This document shows positions 48,898-59,974 of a DNA stretch of 64,000 nt, piece after piece. The notes beneath the pieces were generated by a model that was not told where the DNA came from, did not search any database, and worked only from the letters and a program-made list of their open reading frames with translations. Origin of the DNA: Bauldia sp. (GTDB lineage Bacteria > Pseudomonadota > Alphaproteobacteria > Rhizobiales > Kaistiaceae). The number at the start of each line of letters is the position of its first letter. Position 1 is the stretch's first letter. The position numbers were made by a program, and so were the translations under genes. Location: NCBI GenBank assembly GCA_020849325.1, contig JADLGL010000066.1, forward strand, positions 104,646 through 168,645. Direction: 5' to 3'.

Positions 48898-49077
48898 ATG
48901 GACGTTCCGGGCGAACCGCAGAACATGACCAACGTGCACCTTCGCGAGATCGGCGAAAAGGTCGATCGCCTCCTGCGCGAGGTCTCCGAGCTCAAGACGC
49001 GCATCGCGGCGCTCGAAATGGGCCAGACGGCGACGCTGTCGGCGCTCCGCGTGCCTTCGGTCCGGAGCGACCACTAG
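48898..49077 (+). CDS. Small coiled-coil protein between nuoF and nuoG
   Basis: A 59-residue protein, MDVPGEPQN then NVHLREIGEKVDRLLREV and SELKTRIAALEM, a single amphipathic helix of about 40 residues with heptad-like Leu/Ile/Val spacing. It is placed 5 bases after nuoF, and its TAG is followed at once by the nuoG ATG, so it is translated within the operon. It has no known complex I counterpart. It may be an assembly or accessory factor, or unrelated; I find no family name for it. Confidence 0.65.
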   Translation: MDVPGEPQNMTNVHLREIGEKVDRLLREVSELKTRIAALEMGQTATLSALRVPSVRSDH

Positions 49078-51171
49078 ATGACGCTGCTGAAGGTCAACGG
49101 CACGGTCGTCGACGTCCCGCCGGAATACACGCTGCTGCAGGCGTGCGAGGCCGCGGGCGCCGAGGTGCCGCGGTTCTGCTACCATGAGCGGCTTTCGATC
49201 GCCGGCAATTGCCGGATGTGCCTGGTCGAGCTGAAGGGCTCGCCGAAGCCGGTCGCGTCCTGCGCCTGGGCGGTGCGGGATTGCCGTCCCGGCCCGAACG
49301 GCGAGCCGCCGGAAGTCAACACGCGCACGAAGCCGGTCAAGAAGGCCCGCGAGGGCGTGATGGAATTCCTGCTGATCAACCACCCGCTCGACTGCCCGAT
49401 CTGCGACCAGGGCGGCGAGTGCGATCTGCAGGACCAGGCGATGGCCTATGGCATCGACCACAACCGCTATGCCGAGAACAAGCGGGCGGTCGAGGACAAG
49501 TACATCGGGCCCCTCGTGAAGACGTCGATGAACCGGTGCATCCACTGCACGCGGTGCGTCCGTTTCTCGGCCGAGGTCGCCGGCGTGCCGGAGCTCGGCG
49601 CGACCGGCCGCGGCGAGGACATGGAGATCACGACGTACCTCGAATCCGCGATGTCGTCGGAACTCCAGGGCAACGTCATCGATCTCTGCCCGGTCGGCGC
49701 GCTCACGTCGAAGCCGTACGCCTTCCAGGCGCGGCCGTGGGAGCTGGTGAAGACCGAGACGATCGACGCGATGGATGCGGTCGGCTCCGCCATCCGTGTC
49801 GACACGCGCGGCCGCGAGGTGATGCGCATCCTTCCCCGCCTCAACGAGGCGGTGAACGAGGAGTGGATCTCCGACAAGACCCGCTTCATCTGGGACGGCC
49901 TCCGCACGCAGCGGCTCGACCGGCCCTACCTTCGGGGCGCCAATGGCCGGCTCGAGCCCGCGAGCTGGACTGCCGCCTTCGGCGCGATCGCGAGCGCGGT
50001 CCGCGGAAAGCAGGGCGCGCGGATCGGCGCCATCGCGGGCGATCTCGCCACCGCCGAAGAGATGTTCGCGCTCAAGGCGCTGATGCACGCGCTCGGCTCG
50101 CAGAACATCGACTGCCGCCAGGACGGCTCGACGCTCGATCCGGCGTTCGGCCGCGCCTCCTATGTCTTCAACCCGACGATCGCGGGCATCGACAGCGCCG
50201 ACGCGATCCTCATCGTCGGCTCCGACCCGCGGCACGAGGCTTCGGTCCTCAACGCCCGCATCCGGAAGCGCTGGCGGAAGGCGGAGCTGCCGATCGGTCT
50301 CGTCGGCGCGCCCGTCGATCTGACCTACCGCTACGAGCACATCGGCGCGGGGCCGGAATCGCTGGCGCAACTCGCCTCGGGCGAGCATTCCTTCGCGAAG
50401 GTGCTGCGGGCCGCGAAGCGCCCGATCGTGATCGTCGGGCAGGGCGCGCTCGCCCGCGCCGATGGTCCTGCGGTGCTCGCGCTCGCGGCGGCGATCGCCC
50501 GCGACGGCGACCGCGACGCCGGCTGGAACGGGCTCGCGGTTCTTCATACGGCCGCAGGGCGTGTCGGCGGGCTCGACGTCGGCTTCGTGCCGGCGGCGGG
50601 GGCGCATTCGGCCATCGACATGGTGCGCGAGGCCGGGGCAGGGGCGCTCGACGTCCTCTTCCTCCTCGGCGCCGACGAGATCGACACCGCCGCCCTCGGC
50701 AACGCCTTCGTCGTCTACATCGGCAGCCACGGCGACGCGGGCGCCGAGCGCGCCAACGTCATCCTGCCGGGCGCTGCCTACACCGAGAAATCGGGCACGC
50801 TGGTCAACACCGAAGGCCGCGTGCAGCGCCTCAGGCGCGCCGCGTTCCCGCCGGGCGACGCCCGCGAGGACTGGGCGATCCTCCGCGCCCTGTCGGATGT
50901 CCTCGGCCACCGGCTGCCGTTCGATTCGTTCGGCGAACTCCGCGCGCGGATGGTTGCCGCGCACCCGCATCTCGGCGTCGAAGACGGTGTCGTCCTGCAC
51001 GGTCCCGGGGCGCTCGAGGCGCTCTCGGTGTCGAAGGCGAAGCTCGGCAAGGCGGCGTTCGGGAACCCGATCCGCGACTTCTATTTCACCAACGCGATCG
51101 CTCGTGCTTCGGCCGTCATGGCCGAGTGCTCGGCGCTGGCTGCCGGCCGCCTGGCCGAGGCGGCGGAGTAG
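49078..51171 (+). CDS. nuoG: NuoG, NADH-quinone oxidoreductase subunit G
   Basis: A 697-residue 75-kDa subunit with the N-terminal iron-sulfur chain. The [2Fe-2S] N1b ligands lie in [20 protein letters not shown] (about residues 32-51). The His/Cys N5 site lies in [20 protein letters not shown], and N4 ligands in [13 protein letters not shown] (about 153-165). The rest is a molybdopterin-oxidoreductase-like domain without cofactor, with [20 protein letters not shown]. Length is normal for alphaproteobacteria, which lack the N7 site. Confidence 0.97.
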   Translation: MTLLKVNGTVVDVPPEYTLLQACEAAGAEVPRFCYHERLSIAGNCRMCLVELKGSPKPVASCAWAVRDCRPGPNGEPPEVNTRTKPVKKAREGVMEFLLINHPLDCPICDQGGECDLQDQAMAYGIDHNRYAENKRAVEDKYIGPLVKTSMNRCIHCTRCVRFSAEVAGVPELGATGRGEDMEITTYLESAMSSELQGNVIDLCPVGALTSKPYAFQARPWELVKTETIDAMDAVGSAIRVDTRGREVMRILPRLNEAVNEEWISDKTRFIWDGLRTQRLDRPYLRGANGRLEPASWTAAFGAIASAVRGKQGARIGAIAGDLATAEEMFALKALMHALGSQNIDCRQDGSTLDPAFGRASYVFNPTIAGIDSADAILIVGSDPRHEASVLNARIRKRWRKAELPIGLVGAPVDLTYRYEHIGAGPESLAQLASGEHSFAKVLRAAKRPIVIVGQGALARADGPAVLALAAAIARDGDRDAGWNGLAVLHTAAGRVGGLDVGFVPAAGAHSAIDMVREAGAGALDVLFLLGADEIDTAALGNAFVVYIGSHGDAGAERANVILPGAAYTEKSGTLVNTEGRVQRLRRAAFPPGDAREDWAILRALSDVLGHRLPFDSFGELRARMVAAHPHLGVEDGVVLHGPGALEALSVSKAKLGKAAFGNPIRDFYFTNAIARASAVMAECSALAAGRLAEAAE

Positions 51172-51174
51172 GCG

Positions 51175-52218
51175 ATGAGCTTCTGGGAAGCCTATTTCTG
51201 GCCGGGCGTCCTGATGGCGGTGATCTCCGCCCTCTCGATGGTCGTGCTGCTCGTCGCCATCGCCTTCCTTCTCTATGGCGACCGGAAGGTGTGGGCTGCC
51301 GTGCAGAGCCGGCGCGGACCGAACGTCGTCGGTCCGTTCGGCCTCTTCCAGTCCTTCGCCGACCTCATCAAGTTCGTGCTGAAGGAGCCGATCATCCCGT
51401 CGAGCGCCAACAAGGGGGTATTCCTCCTGGCGCCGCTCGTAGCGACCGTCCTGGCCCTGTCGGCTTGGGCGGTGATGCCGGTCGCCGACGGCTGGGTGAT
51501 CGCCGACATCAATGTCGGCATCCTCTACATCTTCGCGATCTCGTCGCTGGGCGTCTACGGGATCATCATGGGCGGCTGGGCTTCGAACTCGAAGTACCCG
51601 TTCCTCGGCGCGCTCCGTTCCGCCGCGCAGATGGTGTCGTACGAAGTCTCGATCGGCTTCGTGATCATCTGCGTCCTCCTCGTCGTCGGCTCGCTCAATC
51701 TCAGCGACATCGTCAACGCCCAGGCCGACGGAATCGGGACGCGCCTCGGCCTCGCGCCGAGCCTTCTCGACTGGCACTGGCTGGCGCTGTTCCCGATGTT
51801 CGTCGTGTTCTTCATCTCGGCACTCGCCGAGACGAATCGGCCGCCGTTCGACCTGCCCGAGGCGGAGTCGGAACTCGTCGCCGGCTTCGCGACGGAGTAC
51901 TCGTCGACGCCGTTCCTGATGTTCTTCCTCGCCGAATACGTCGCCATCGTGCTGATGTGCGCGCTCGGGACGGTGCTGTTCCTCGGCGGCTGGCTGCCGC
52001 CGCTCGATGTGGCTTGGCTGAACTGGGTGCCCGGGGTCGTCTGGTTCCTGCTGAAGATCCTGTTCCTGTTCTTCCTGTTCGCGATGGTGAAGGCGATCGT
52101 GCCGCGGTACCGCTACGACCAGCTCATGCGATTGGGCTGGAAGGTGTTCCTGCCGCTGTCGCTCGCCGCCGTGGTCGTCGTTGCGGGCTTCCTGCAGATC
52201 ACGGGGTGGGCGCCATGA
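51175..52218 (+). CDS. nuoH: NuoH, NADH-quinone oxidoreductase subunit H
   Basis: A 347-residue membrane subunit with eight helices at the junction of the two arms, lining the quinone channel. Conserved blocks are [21 protein letters not shown] (in part, about residues 36-55), [29 protein letters not shown] and the acidic loop [17 protein letters not shown] (about 222-238). Its TGA overlaps the nuoI ATG (ATGA). Confidence 0.97.
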   Translation: MSFWEAYFWPGVLMAVISALSMVVLLVAIAFLLYGDRKVWAAVQSRRGPNVVGPFGLFQSFADLIKFVLKEPIIPSSANKGVFLLAPLVATVLALSAWAVMPVADGWVIADINVGILYIFAISSLGVYGIIMGGWASNSKYPFLGALRSAAQMVSYEVSIGFVIICVLLVVGSLNLSDIVNAQADGIGTRLGLAPSLLDWHWLALFPMFVVFFISALAETNRPPFDLPEAESELVAGFATEYSSTPFLMFFLAEYVAIVLMCALGTVLFLGGWLPPLDVAWLNWVPGVVWFLLKILFLFFLFAMVKAIVPRYRYDQLMRLGWKVFLPLSLAAVVVVAGFLQITGWAP

Positions 52219-52703
52219 GGCTCGACCAGGCCGCGCGGTCCGTCTTCCTCGCCGAGTTCGTCAGCGCGATGTGGCTGGCGACGAAGCGCTTCTTCGGGCC
52301 GAAATACACGCTCAACTACCCCTTCGAGAAAGGCCCGCTCAGCCCGCGCTTCCGCGGCGAGCATGCGCTGCGGCGCTACCCCAACGGCGAAGAGCGCTGC
52401 ATCGCCTGCAAGCTGTGCGAAGCGATCTGCCCGGCGCAGGCGATCACCATCGAGGCCGGTCCGCGCCGGAACGACGGGACGCGCCGCACGACGCGCTACG
52501 ACATCGACATGGTGAAGTGCATCTATTGCGGCTTCTGCCAGGAGGCATGCCCGGTCGATGCGATCGTCGAGGGACCGAACTTCGAGTTCGCCACCGAGAC
52601 GCGCGAAGAACTCTACTACGACAAGGACAGGCTGCTCGCGAACGGCGACAGGTGGGAGCGTGAGATCGCCGCCAACATCGCGAGGGATGCACCGTACCGG
52701 TGA
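52215..52703 (+). CDS. nuoI: NuoI, NADH-quinone oxidoreductase subunit I
   Basis: A 162-residue subunit with two 8-iron-ferredoxin-type motifs, [12 protein letters not shown] (about residues 60-71) and [12 protein letters not shown] (about 99-110), holding clusters N6a and N6b. The N-terminal amphipathic helix anchors it near the membrane. Normal length, translationally coupled to nuoH. Confidence 0.97.
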   Translation: MRLDQAARSVFLAEFVSAMWLATKRFFGPKYTLNYPFEKGPLSPRFRGEHALRRYPNGEERCIACKLCEAICPAQAITIEAGPRRNDGTRRTTRYDIDMVKCIYCGFCQEACPVDAIVEGPNFEFATETREELYYDKDRLLANGDRWEREIAANIARDAPYR

Positions 52704-52791
52704 GGCAAACGGTCCGGCTGCTGCGGCTGGACCGGCATGGGGCGACTGACTAGAGACGGAACTTCGTTCGCGGCCAGGGAGGGGCGCGGAA

Positions 52792-52878
52792 ATGCATCGA
52801 TCGCAAGCGGCAATCACCGCGCGGCTTTTCCTGCGCGATCCGTCGTTCGGCTACGGACGCATCGGGGCGGAAGCATAA
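52792..52878 (+). CDS. Possible 28-codon ORF abutting nuoJ
   Basis: ATG 52792 follows a strong GGGAGGGG Shine-Dalgarno by about 8 bases. The frame runs 28 codons (MHRSQAAITARLFLRD onward) and ends TAA directly against the nuoJ ATG (TAAATG). Such spacing is typical of translational coupling. It could be a leader peptide that feeds ribosomes to nuoJ. No homologue is recognised, and chance is possible in a 175-bp gap. Confidence 0.35.
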   Translation: MHRSQAAITARLFLRDPSFGYGRIGAEA

Positions 52879-53493
52879 ATGGGTCTTCCGGGGGTCTTTT
52901 TCTATCTGTTCTCGGCGGTGCTGCTGGCATCGGCGCTGATGGTGGTTGCCGCGCGTAATCCGGTTCATTCGGTGCTGTTCCTGATCCTCGCCTTCGTGAA
53001 CGCGGCGGCGCTGTTCCTCCTCCTCGGCGCCGAGTTCCTGGCGCTCATCCTGATCGTCGTCTATGTCGGCGCGGTCGCGGTGCTGTTCCTGTTCGTGGTG
53101 ATGATGCTCGACGTCGACTTCGCCGAGCTCCGCCAGGGATTCCTGCACTATCTGCCGACCGGCGCGCTCATCGGCATCGTCATCCTGTGCGAAGTGCTGA
53201 TCGCGGTGGGCGGCTGGGCGATCGCGCCCGGTGAACTCGCCTCCGTGCCGGTGCCGACGCCGCCCGCGGACGCGCTGTCGAACACGGAGGCGATCGGCAA
53301 CCTCCTCTACACGCGCTACCTCTTCTACTTCCAGCTCGCCGGCCTCGTGCTTCTCGTTGCGATGATCGGCGCGATCGTGCTGACGCTGCGGCACAAGGAA
53401 GGCGTCAAGCGCCAGTCGATCGCCGCGCAGAACGCGCGGACGCCGGCTACGGCCATCGAGATCAAGAAGGTCGAACCGGGGAGGGGGATCTGA
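52879..53493 (+). CDS. nuoJ: NuoJ, NADH-quinone oxidoreductase subunit J
   Basis: A 204-residue membrane subunit with five helices. Conserved features are [20 protein letters not shown] (about residues 28-47) and the pi-bulge helix [20 protein letters not shown] (about 54-73), which couples quinone chemistry to pumping. The C-terminal tail is cytoplasmic and basic. Its TGA overlaps the nuoK ATG by one base. Confidence 0.96.
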   Translation: MGLPGVFFYLFSAVLLASALMVVAARNPVHSVLFLILAFVNAAALFLLLGAEFLALILIVVYVGAVAVLFLFVVMMLDVDFAELRQGFLHYLPTGALIGIVILCEVLIAVGGWAIAPGELASVPVPTPPADALSNTEAIGNLLYTRYLFYFQLAGLVLLVAMIGAIVLTLRHKEGVKRQSIAAQNARTPATAIEIKKVEPGRGI

Positions 53494-53801
53494 TGGCGAT
53501 CGGGCTCGGTCACTACCTCACCGTCGCGGCGATCCTGTTCACGCTCGGCGTGTTCGGCATCCTCGTGAACCGCAAGAACGTCATCATCATGCTGATGTCG
53601 GTCGAGCTGATCCTGCTCGCCGTCAACCTCAACTTCGTGGCGTTCTCGTCCTTCCTCCAGGATCTCTCGGGCCAGATATTCGCGCTCCTGATCCTCACGG
53701 TCGCCGCCGCCGAGGCCGCCATCGGCCTTGCCATTCTCGTCGCCTTCTTCCGCAACCGCGGCTCCATCGCGGTGGAAGACATCAACGCGATGAAGGGCTG
53801 A
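53493..53801 (+). CDS. nuoK: NuoK, NADH-quinone oxidoreductase subunit K
   Basis: A 102-residue membrane subunit with three helices. The two buried proton-channel glutamates lie in [16 protein letters not shown] (about residues 32-47) and [19 protein letters not shown] (about 69-87). Normal length. nuoL follows after 6 bases. Confidence 0.97.
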   Translation: MAIGLGHYLTVAAILFTLGVFGILVNRKNVIIMLMSVELILLAVNLNFVAFSSFLQDLSGQIFALLILTVAAAEAAIGLAILVAFFRNRGSIAVEDINAMKG

Positions 53802-53807
53802 TCGCGC

Positions 53808-56153
53808 ATGTATCTCGCCATCGTCCTTCTCCCGCTCCTCGGCGCGCTGATCGCCGGCCTCATTTCGCTGTTCGGCGCCCACCAGGCGGTGCAGGCCAAC
53901 GACGCGATCCACGGCATTCCCGGCGGTAGTCACGACGGTCACGGCCATGGCGGCGGTCACGACGGGCACAGCAGCCACGACGCGCATCACCACGCCGGGC
54001 ACGGCAACGACGACCACGTCCATGCCGCCCGCGATTCACACGACAATCCCGGCGGCCATGCCGCCCACGGCCACGGCGATTCCGACGAGATCCAGTCGCC
54101 CGGCGCCCGGCCGGCGCAGCTGATCACCACGGGGCTCCTGATCCTCGCGGCGATCCTGTCGTGGATCACCTTCTTCCAGGTCACGACCGGCACGTTCGGC
54201 CTCGAGCAGGTGACCGTGCTCACCTGGATCCACTCGGGCGACCTCGTCGCCGACTGGACGCTCCGCATCGATACGCTGACGGCGGTGATGCTGATCGTGG
54301 TGACGACCGTCTCGGCCCTCGTCCACGTCTACTCGATCGGCTACATGTCGCACGACGCGCACACGCCGCGCTTCTTCGCGTATCTGTCGCTCTTCACCTT
54401 CGCGATGCTGACGCTGGTGACGGCGGACAACCTCGTCCAGCTGTTCTTCGGCTGGGAGGGCGTCGGCCTCGCGTCCTATCTCCTGATCGGGTTCTGGTAC
54501 AAGAAGCCGTCCGCGAACGCGGCCGCGATCAAGGCCTTCGTCGTCAACCGCGTTGGCGATTTCGGCTTCGCGATGGGCATTTTTGCCCTGTTCTTCCTGT
54601 TCGACAGCGTCGACCTCACGACGATCTTCTCGGGTACCGAGGAGATGGCCGGCCACACCATCAATTTCCTCGGAATGCAGCTCGACGCGATGAACACCAT
54701 CGCGATCCTCCTGTTCATCGGCGCGATGGGAAAGTCGGCCCAGTTCCTCCTGCACACCTGGCTGCCGGACGCGATGGAAGGCCCGACCCCCGTGTCGGCC
54801 CTCATCCACGCCGCGACCATGGTGACCGCGGGCGTGTTCCTCGTCGCCCGCATGTCGCCGGTGTTCGAGCACGCGCACACCGCGATGATGTTCGTCCTCT
54901 TCATCGGCGCCACCACCGCGTTCTTCGCGGCGACGGTCGGCCTCGTGCAGAACGACATCAAGCGGGTCATCGCGTATTCGACCTGCTCGCAGCTCGGCTA
55001 CATGTTCGTGGCGCTCGGCCTCGGCGCCTACCAGGTGGCGATCTTCCACCTCTTCACCCACGCCTTCTTCAAGGCGCTCCTCTTCCTCGGCGCCGGCTCG
55101 GTGATCCACGCGGTGGGCGGCGAGCAGGACATGCGCCACATGGGCGGGCTGCGGAAGAAGATCCCGCTGACCTACGCGATGATGCTGATCGGCACGCTCG
55201 CGCTGACCGGCTTTCCGCTGACGGCCGGCTACTTCTCGAAGGACGCCATCGTCGAGGTCGCCGCCTCGGGCGGGACGCAGCTCGCCGGCTACGCGCTCGT
55301 CCTTACGATCACGGCCGCGATCTTCACCTCGTTCTACTCGTGGCGCCTCGTGTTCATGACGTTCCACGGCAAGTTCCGCGGGCCGCAGCACACGCTCGAC
55401 CACGCCCATGAATCGCCGCCCGTGATGACCATCCCGCTCGGCATCCTCGCTGCAGGCGCGCTCTTCGCCGGCGCGATCTGGGCCGGGCCGATGATCGACA
55501 ACACCATGTTCGGCGCCGGCGCGGAGCCGGCCGAAGTGATGGTGACGGACGCCGGTGCCGTCACGGGCGCGGCGGTGGCGCCGGCCGAGGCCAGCCACGC
55601 GGCACCCGTGGCGCTCGCCGCCGATGCTGCCGCGAGCCATGGCGACGTTGCGGCCGGGGAGGGCGATCACGGCGCCGCCGGAGGTGTCGCGCCGCGGGTC
55701 GCGGCCTTCTGGGAGGACGCGATCTACGTCGCGCCGGACAACCACATCCTCCACGACATGCACAGCGTGCCCTGGTACCTGAAGTGGGCGCCGACCTTCG
55801 CGATGATCGTCGGCCTCCTCTTCGCCTACTGGTTCTACATCCGGAACCCGGCGATCCCGCGGGCCCTCGCCCGCGATCAGGAGGTCCTCTACCGGTTCCT
55901 CCTCAACAAGTGGTACTTCGACGAGATCTACGACTTCCTGTTCGTGCGACCGATCAACCGGCTGGCGCGATTCCTGTGGAAGCGCGGCGACGGCTGGCTG
56001 ATCGACGGCTTCGGCCCCGACGGCATCTCGGCGCGCGTCGCCGGCGTCACGCGGAGCGTCGTGCGGCTCCAGTCGGGCTACATCTATCACTATGCCTTCG
56101 CCATGCTGATCGGCGCCGCGGTGCTGATCACGTGGATGATGTTCGGCGGTTAG
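53808..56153 (+). CDS. nuoL: NuoL, NADH-quinone oxidoreductase subunit L, with His-rich insertion
   Basis: A 781-residue antiporter-like proton-pumping subunit, longer than the usual 620-690. Between the first and second membrane helices (about residues 38-95) lies a His/Gly/Asp-rich loop with about 16 histidines in 50 residues ([20 protein letters not shown] within it). It resembles metal-binding loops of cation transporters. A second Ala/Glu/His-rich insertion (about 575-625) precedes the lateral helix. Core motifs are intact: [39 protein letters not shown] and [19 protein letters not shown]. The long lateral helix and final helix are at the C-terminus. Confidence 0.95.
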   Translation: MYLAIVLLPLLGALIAGLISLFGAHQAVQANDAIHGIPGGSHDGHGHGGGHDGHSSHDAHHHAGHGNDDHVHAARDSHDNPGGHAAHGHGDSDEIQSPGARPAQLITTGLLILAAILSWITFFQVTTGTFGLEQVTVLTWIHSGDLVADWTLRIDTLTAVMLIVVTTVSALVHVYSIGYMSHDAHTPRFFAYLSLFTFAMLTLVTADNLVQLFFGWEGVGLASYLLIGFWYKKPSANAAAIKAFVVNRVGDFGFAMGIFALFFLFDSVDLTTIFSGTEEMAGHTINFLGMQLDAMNTIAILLFIGAMGKSAQFLLHTWLPDAMEGPTPVSALIHAATMVTAGVFLVARMSPVFEHAHTAMMFVLFIGATTAFFAATVGLVQNDIKRVIAYSTCSQLGYMFVALGLGAYQVAIFHLFTHAFFKALLFLGAGSVIHAVGGEQDMRHMGGLRKKIPLTYAMMLIGTLALTGFPLTAGYFSKDAIVEVAASGGTQLAGYALVLTITAAIFTSFYSWRLVFMTFHGKFRGPQHTLDHAHESPPVMTIPLGILAAGALFAGAIWAGPMIDNTMFGAGAEPAEVMVTDAGAVTGAAVAPAEASHAAPVALAADAAASHGDVAAGEGDHGAAGGVAPRVAAFWEDAIYVAPDNHILHDMHSVPWYLKWAPTFAMIVGLLFAYWFYIRNPAIPRALARDQEVLYRFLLNKWYFDEIYDFLFVRPINRLARFLWKRGDGWLIDGFGPDGISARVAGVTRSVVRLQSGYIYHYAFAMLIGAAVLITWMMFGG

Positions 56154-56163
56154 GGGAGCGGCG

Positions 56164-57681
56164 ATGACCGACTGGCCGATCCTCTCGACCGTCACGTTCC
56201 TGCCCGCCATCGGCGCGCTGCTGGTGCTGACGATCCGCGGCAATGACGCGGCGGCGCGGAAGAACGTCTTCCACATCTCGCTGTGGACCACCGTCGTCAC
56301 GATGATCCTGTCGTTCATCGTCTGGGGGATGTTCGACGAGACCAATCCGGGCTTCCAGATGGTCGAGGAGACCGCCTGGCTCGGCGGCGCGATCAACTAC
56401 CGGATGGGCGTCGACGGCATCTCGGTGCTGTTCGTCGTGCTCACGGCGGCGCTCATGCCGCTCTGCATCATCGCCTCGAAGTTCTCGATCGAGAAGCGCT
56501 TCAAGGAGTACATGATCGCCTTCCTCGTGCTCGAGACGCTGATGATCGGCGTCTTCTGCGCGCTCGATCTCGTCCTCTTCTACGTCTTCTTCGAGGGCGG
56601 CCTCGTCCCGATGTTCCTCATCATCGGCGTGTGGGGCGGCGGGCGGCGCGTCTACGCCTCCTTCAAGTTCTTCCTCTATACGCTGCTCGGCTCGGTGCTG
56701 ATGCTCATCGCGATCCTCGCGATGTACTGGTACGCCGGCACGACCGACATCGAGTACATCCTGTCGGACGTATCGTTCCCGGCGGGCATGCAGACATGGC
56801 TATGGCTCGCCTTCTTCGCCTCGTTCGCGGTGAAGATGCCGATGTGGCCAGTCCACACCTGGCTGCCGGACGCGCACGTCGAGGCGCCGACGGCGGGCTC
56901 GGTGATCCTTGCCGGCGTCCTCCTGAAAATGGGCGGCTACGGGTTCCTGCGGTTCTCGCTGCCGATGTTCCCGCTCGCGTCGGCCGATTTCATGCCGTTC
57001 GTGTTCGTCCTGTCGGTGATCGCGATCATCTACACCTCGCTGGTCGCGCTCGCGCAGGAGGACATCAAGAAGCTGATCGCCTATTCGTCGGTCGCCCATA
57101 TGGGCTTCGTGACGCTCGGCATCTTCACGATGACGACGCAGGGCGTTCAGGGCGGCATCTTCCAGATGCTGTCGCACGGCATCGTCTCCGGTGCGCTGTT
57201 CCTGTGCGTCGGCGTCGTCTACGACCGGATGCACACGCGCGAGATCTCGGCCTATGGCGGGCTCGTGAACCGAATGCCGCTCTACGCCTTCGCGTTCCTC
57301 GTGTTCACGATGGCGAATGTCGGCCTGCCCGGCACCAGCGGCTTCGTGGGTGAGTTCCTGCCGCTCGTCGGTGCCTTCCAGGTCAATACCTGGGTGGCGC
57401 TGTTCGCGACGACGGGCATCATTCTCTCCGCGGCGTATGCGCTGTGGCTCTATCGCCGCGTCATCTTCGGACCGCTGGTGAAGGATGCGCTCAGGGGCAT
57501 CCTCGACCTCAGCCGCCGCGAGCAGCTGATCCTCGCCCCGCTCGTGATCCTCACCATCTTCTTCGGCGTCTATCCGCAGCCGATCCTCGACGTGACGGCA
57601 GCGTCGGTCGACCACCTCCTCATCGACGTGCAGGCGGCGATCGACGCGGACGCCGCCCTCACCACAGCCCAGACGCCGTGA
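56164..57681 (+). CDS. nuoM: NuoM, NADH-quinone oxidoreductase subunit M
   Basis: A 505-residue antiporter-like subunit with 14 helices. The proton path residues lie in [20 protein letters not shown] (Glu, about residues 139-158) and in [19 protein letters not shown] (Lys just upstream, about 236-254). The segment [18 protein letters not shown] follows. Normal length. nuoN follows after 10 bases. Confidence 0.97.
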   Translation: MTDWPILSTVTFLPAIGALLVLTIRGNDAAARKNVFHISLWTTVVTMILSFIVWGMFDETNPGFQMVEETAWLGGAINYRMGVDGISVLFVVLTAALMPLCIIASKFSIEKRFKEYMIAFLVLETLMIGVFCALDLVLFYVFFEGGLVPMFLIIGVWGGGRRVYASFKFFLYTLLGSVLMLIAILAMYWYAGTTDIEYILSDVSFPAGMQTWLWLAFFASFAVKMPMWPVHTWLPDAHVEAPTAGSVILAGVLLKMGGYGFLRFSLPMFPLASADFMPFVFVLSVIAIIYTSLVALAQEDIKKLIAYSSVAHMGFVTLGIFTMTTQGVQGGIFQMLSHGIVSGALFLCVGVVYDRMHTREISAYGGLVNRMPLYAFAFLVFTMANVGLPGTSGFVGEFLPLVGAFQVNTWVALFATTGIILSAAYALWLYRRVIFGPLVKDALRGILDLSRREQLILAPLVILTIFFGVYPQPILDVTAASVDHLLIDVQAAIDADAALTTAQTP

Positions 57682-57691
57682 GCGCCCGAGC

Positions 57692-59137
57692 ATGAACCCG
57701 ATCGCAGCCCCGACCGGCGACGAACTCCTCACCATCCTGCCGGAGCTCCTCCTGGCGGGCGGGGCGCTCGTGCTTCTTCTCATCGGCGTCTTCGCGAAGA
57801 ACTCCGCGCGCGCCGTGATGATGCTTTCGATGCTGCTCGTCGCGGCGGCGATCGTCGTCCTGTTCCTCGTTCCCGTGGATTCGGGACCGGCGTTCTACGG
57901 CGCGGTGGTCCTCGATCCGTTCGCGCGCTTCATGAAGATTGCGACGCTCGTCGCCTCGCTGTTCGCGCTGATCCTCTCCAGCGGCTCGCGCCGGAAAGAG
58001 GTGAGCGAGCGCTTCGAGTACCCGATCCTCATCATGCTCGCGACGCTCGGCATGATGGTGATGATCTCCTCGCACGACATCATCGCGCTCTATGTCGGTC
58101 TCGAGCTGCAGTCGCTCGCGCTCTACGTGCTGGCGGCGATCAACCGGGATTCGGTGCGCTCGACCGAGGCCGGCATCAAGTATTTCGTTCTCGGTGCGCT
58201 CGCCTCGGGCATGCTGCTCTACGGCGGCTCGCTCGTGTACGGCTTCACCGGCCAGACCTCGTATGAGGGGATCGCCGCGGCGATGATCGGTCACGACCTC
58301 GAGGTCGGGCTGATCTTCGGCATCGTGTTCATCCTCGTCGGCCTTGCCTTCAAGGTGTCGGCGGTGCCGTTCCACATGTGGACGCCCGACGTCTATCAGG
58401 GCTCGCCGACACCGGTGACCGCGTTCTTCGCGGCCGCGCCGAAGCTTGCGGCGATGGCGCTTCTCGTCCGCGTCGTCTCCGAACCGTTCGGCGCCGCGGT
58501 CGACCAGTGGCAGCAGGTGCTGGTGTTCCTCGCCATCGCCTCGATGGTGCTCGGCGCGTTCGCCGCGATCGGGCAGAACAACATCAAGCGCCTCATGGCG
58601 TATTCCGCCATCGGCCATGTCGGCTACGCGCTGGTGGGCCTTTCCGCGGGCACCGAGGAGGGCGTCCGCTCGGTCATCGTCTACCTCGTGGTCTACCTCG
58701 CCATGACCCTCGGCAGTTTCGCCTGCATCCTGTCGATGCGGCGCGCGGACGGTCCGGTCGAGAACATCTCGGACCTCGCCGGCCTGTCGCGGACGAACCC
58801 GATGATGGCGTTCTTCTTCGCCGCGCTCATGTTCTCGCTCGCCGGCATCCCGCCGCTCGCCGGCTTCTTTGCCAAGTTCTACGTGTTCTCGGCGGCCGTC
58901 CAGGCGGAGCTCTATGCGCTTGCCGTGATCGGCGTCGTCGCGAGCGTGGTGGGCGCCTACTACTACCTCCGCATCGTCAAGATCATGTACTTCGACGAGC
59001 CGGCGGCGGCGTTCGAGCCGATGGGCGGGCAGCTTCGCGGCGTCCTCGTCCTGTCGGGTGCGTTCACGCTGGCGTTCATTCTGTTCGCCGGGCCGCTGAA
59101 CGAGCTTGCATCCACCGCCGCGGGGACGTTCTTCTAG
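57692..59137 (+). CDS. nuoN: NuoN, NADH-quinone oxidoreductase subunit N
   Basis: A 481-residue antiporter-like subunit and the last nuo gene. Conserved blocks are [18 protein letters not shown] (about residues 132-149), the channel Lys in [20 protein letters not shown] (about 219-238), and [18 protein letters not shown]. Normal length. birA follows after 4 bases, as in many Hyphomicrobiales. Confidence 0.97.
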   Translation: MNPIAAPTGDELLTILPELLLAGGALVLLLIGVFAKNSARAVMMLSMLLVAAAIVVLFLVPVDSGPAFYGAVVLDPFARFMKIATLVASLFALILSSGSRRKEVSERFEYPILIMLATLGMMVMISSHDIIALYVGLELQSLALYVLAAINRDSVRSTEAGIKYFVLGALASGMLLYGGSLVYGFTGQTSYEGIAAAMIGHDLEVGLIFGIVFILVGLAFKVSAVPFHMWTPDVYQGSPTPVTAFFAAAPKLAAMALLVRVVSEPFGAAVDQWQQVLVFLAIASMVLGAFAAIGQNNIKRLMAYSAIGHVGYALVGLSAGTEEGVRSVIVYLVVYLAMTLGSFACILSMRRADGPVENISDLAGLSRTNPMMAFFFAALMFSLAGIPPLAGFFAKFYVFSAAVQAELYALAVIGVVASVVGAYYYLRIVKIMYFDEPAAAFEPMGGQLRGVLVLSGAFTLAFILFAGPLNELASTAAGTFF

Positions 59138-59141
59138 CCAC

Positions 59142-59972
59142 ATGGCTTTCGTCCTCGGCCCGAACGCCCTTGCGGCGGGGTATCGGCTTTTCTCCTACGA
59201 CACCGTCGGTTCGACCAGCGACGAAGCGCTGGCCGCCGCGCGCGGTGGCGATTCCGGCGGCGTCTGGTTCGCGGCGCTGCAGCAGACGGCAGGGAGGGGG
59301 CGGCGCGGCCGGCCGTGGGCGACGCCCTCCGGGAACCTTGCGGCGAGCGTGTTCGTGGTGACGAACGCGGTGCCGTCGCGGGCGGCGACGCTGGGCTTCG
59401 TTGCCGGTCTCGCCCTCCACGAGGCGTTGTCCAGGACGGCGCCGGACCTTGCCGTCCACATGGCCGTCGACGGCGCCTCCGGTCCACGGATGCGCTTTGC
59501 CCTCAAATGGCCGAACGACCTCATCGCCGATGACGGCGCGAAGGTCGCGGGCATCCTCCTCCAGTCCGTCGCGCTCGAAGGCGGGCGGACGGGAATCGTC
59601 GCCGGCATCGGCGTGAACGTCGTTGCGGCGCCGGAAGGCTTGCCGATTCCTGCCGCGGCGCTGAACCAGCTCGGGGCGAAGGTCGCCGCCGAGACGGTGT
59701 TCGCCGAACTCGCCGAGGCCTGGGTCGGGCTCGAACGGGCGTGGAACCACGGCCATGGGCTCGACGCGATCCGGGCGCTGTGGCTCGAACGGGCGAGCGG
59801 CGTCGGCGGACCGGTGGCGGTGAAGACCGATGCCGGCGTGACGCGGGGCGTCTTCGAGACGATCGACGACGAGGGTTGCCTCGTCATCCGCGCCCGCGAC
59901 GGCAGCGCGCAGAAGGTCACCGCCGGCGAGGTCCATTTCGGGGCCGCCGCAACCTTCCGCGCGGCGGGCTGA
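59142..59972 (+). CDS. birA: BirA, biotin-[acetyl-CoA-carboxylase] ligase (monofunctional)
   Basis: A 276-residue biotin protein ligase. It activates biotin with ATP and attaches it to carrier-protein lysines. The catalytic loop is QTAGRGRRGRPWATP (about residues 48-62). Other marks are LKWPNDLIADDGAKVAGIL (about 123-141) and GIGVNV. It lacks the N-terminal winged helix of E. coli BirA, so it cannot repress biotin genes. ATG 59142 lies 4 bases after nuoN, and rnj begins 2 bases after its stop, so all are likely on one transcript. Confidence 0.95.
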   Translation: MAFVLGPNALAAGYRLFSYDTVGSTSDEALAAARGGDSGGVWFAALQQTAGRGRRGRPWATPSGNLAASVFVVTNAVPSRAATLGFVAGLALHEALSRTAPDLAVHMAVDGASGPRMRFALKWPNDLIADDGAKVAGILLQSVALEGGRTGIVAGIGVNVVAAPEGLPIPAAALNQLGAKVAAETVFAELAEAWVGLERAWNHGHGLDAIRALWLERASGVGGPVAVKTDAGVTRGVFETIDDEGCLVIRARDGSAQKVTAGEVHFGAAATFRAAG

Positions 59973-59974
59973 GC

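Noticed and set aside
49209..52703. A very long plus frame over nuoG and nuoH that ends in nuoI
   Set aside because: Only the nuoI portion from 52215 is real; the rest is the +1 shadow of nuoG and nuoH.
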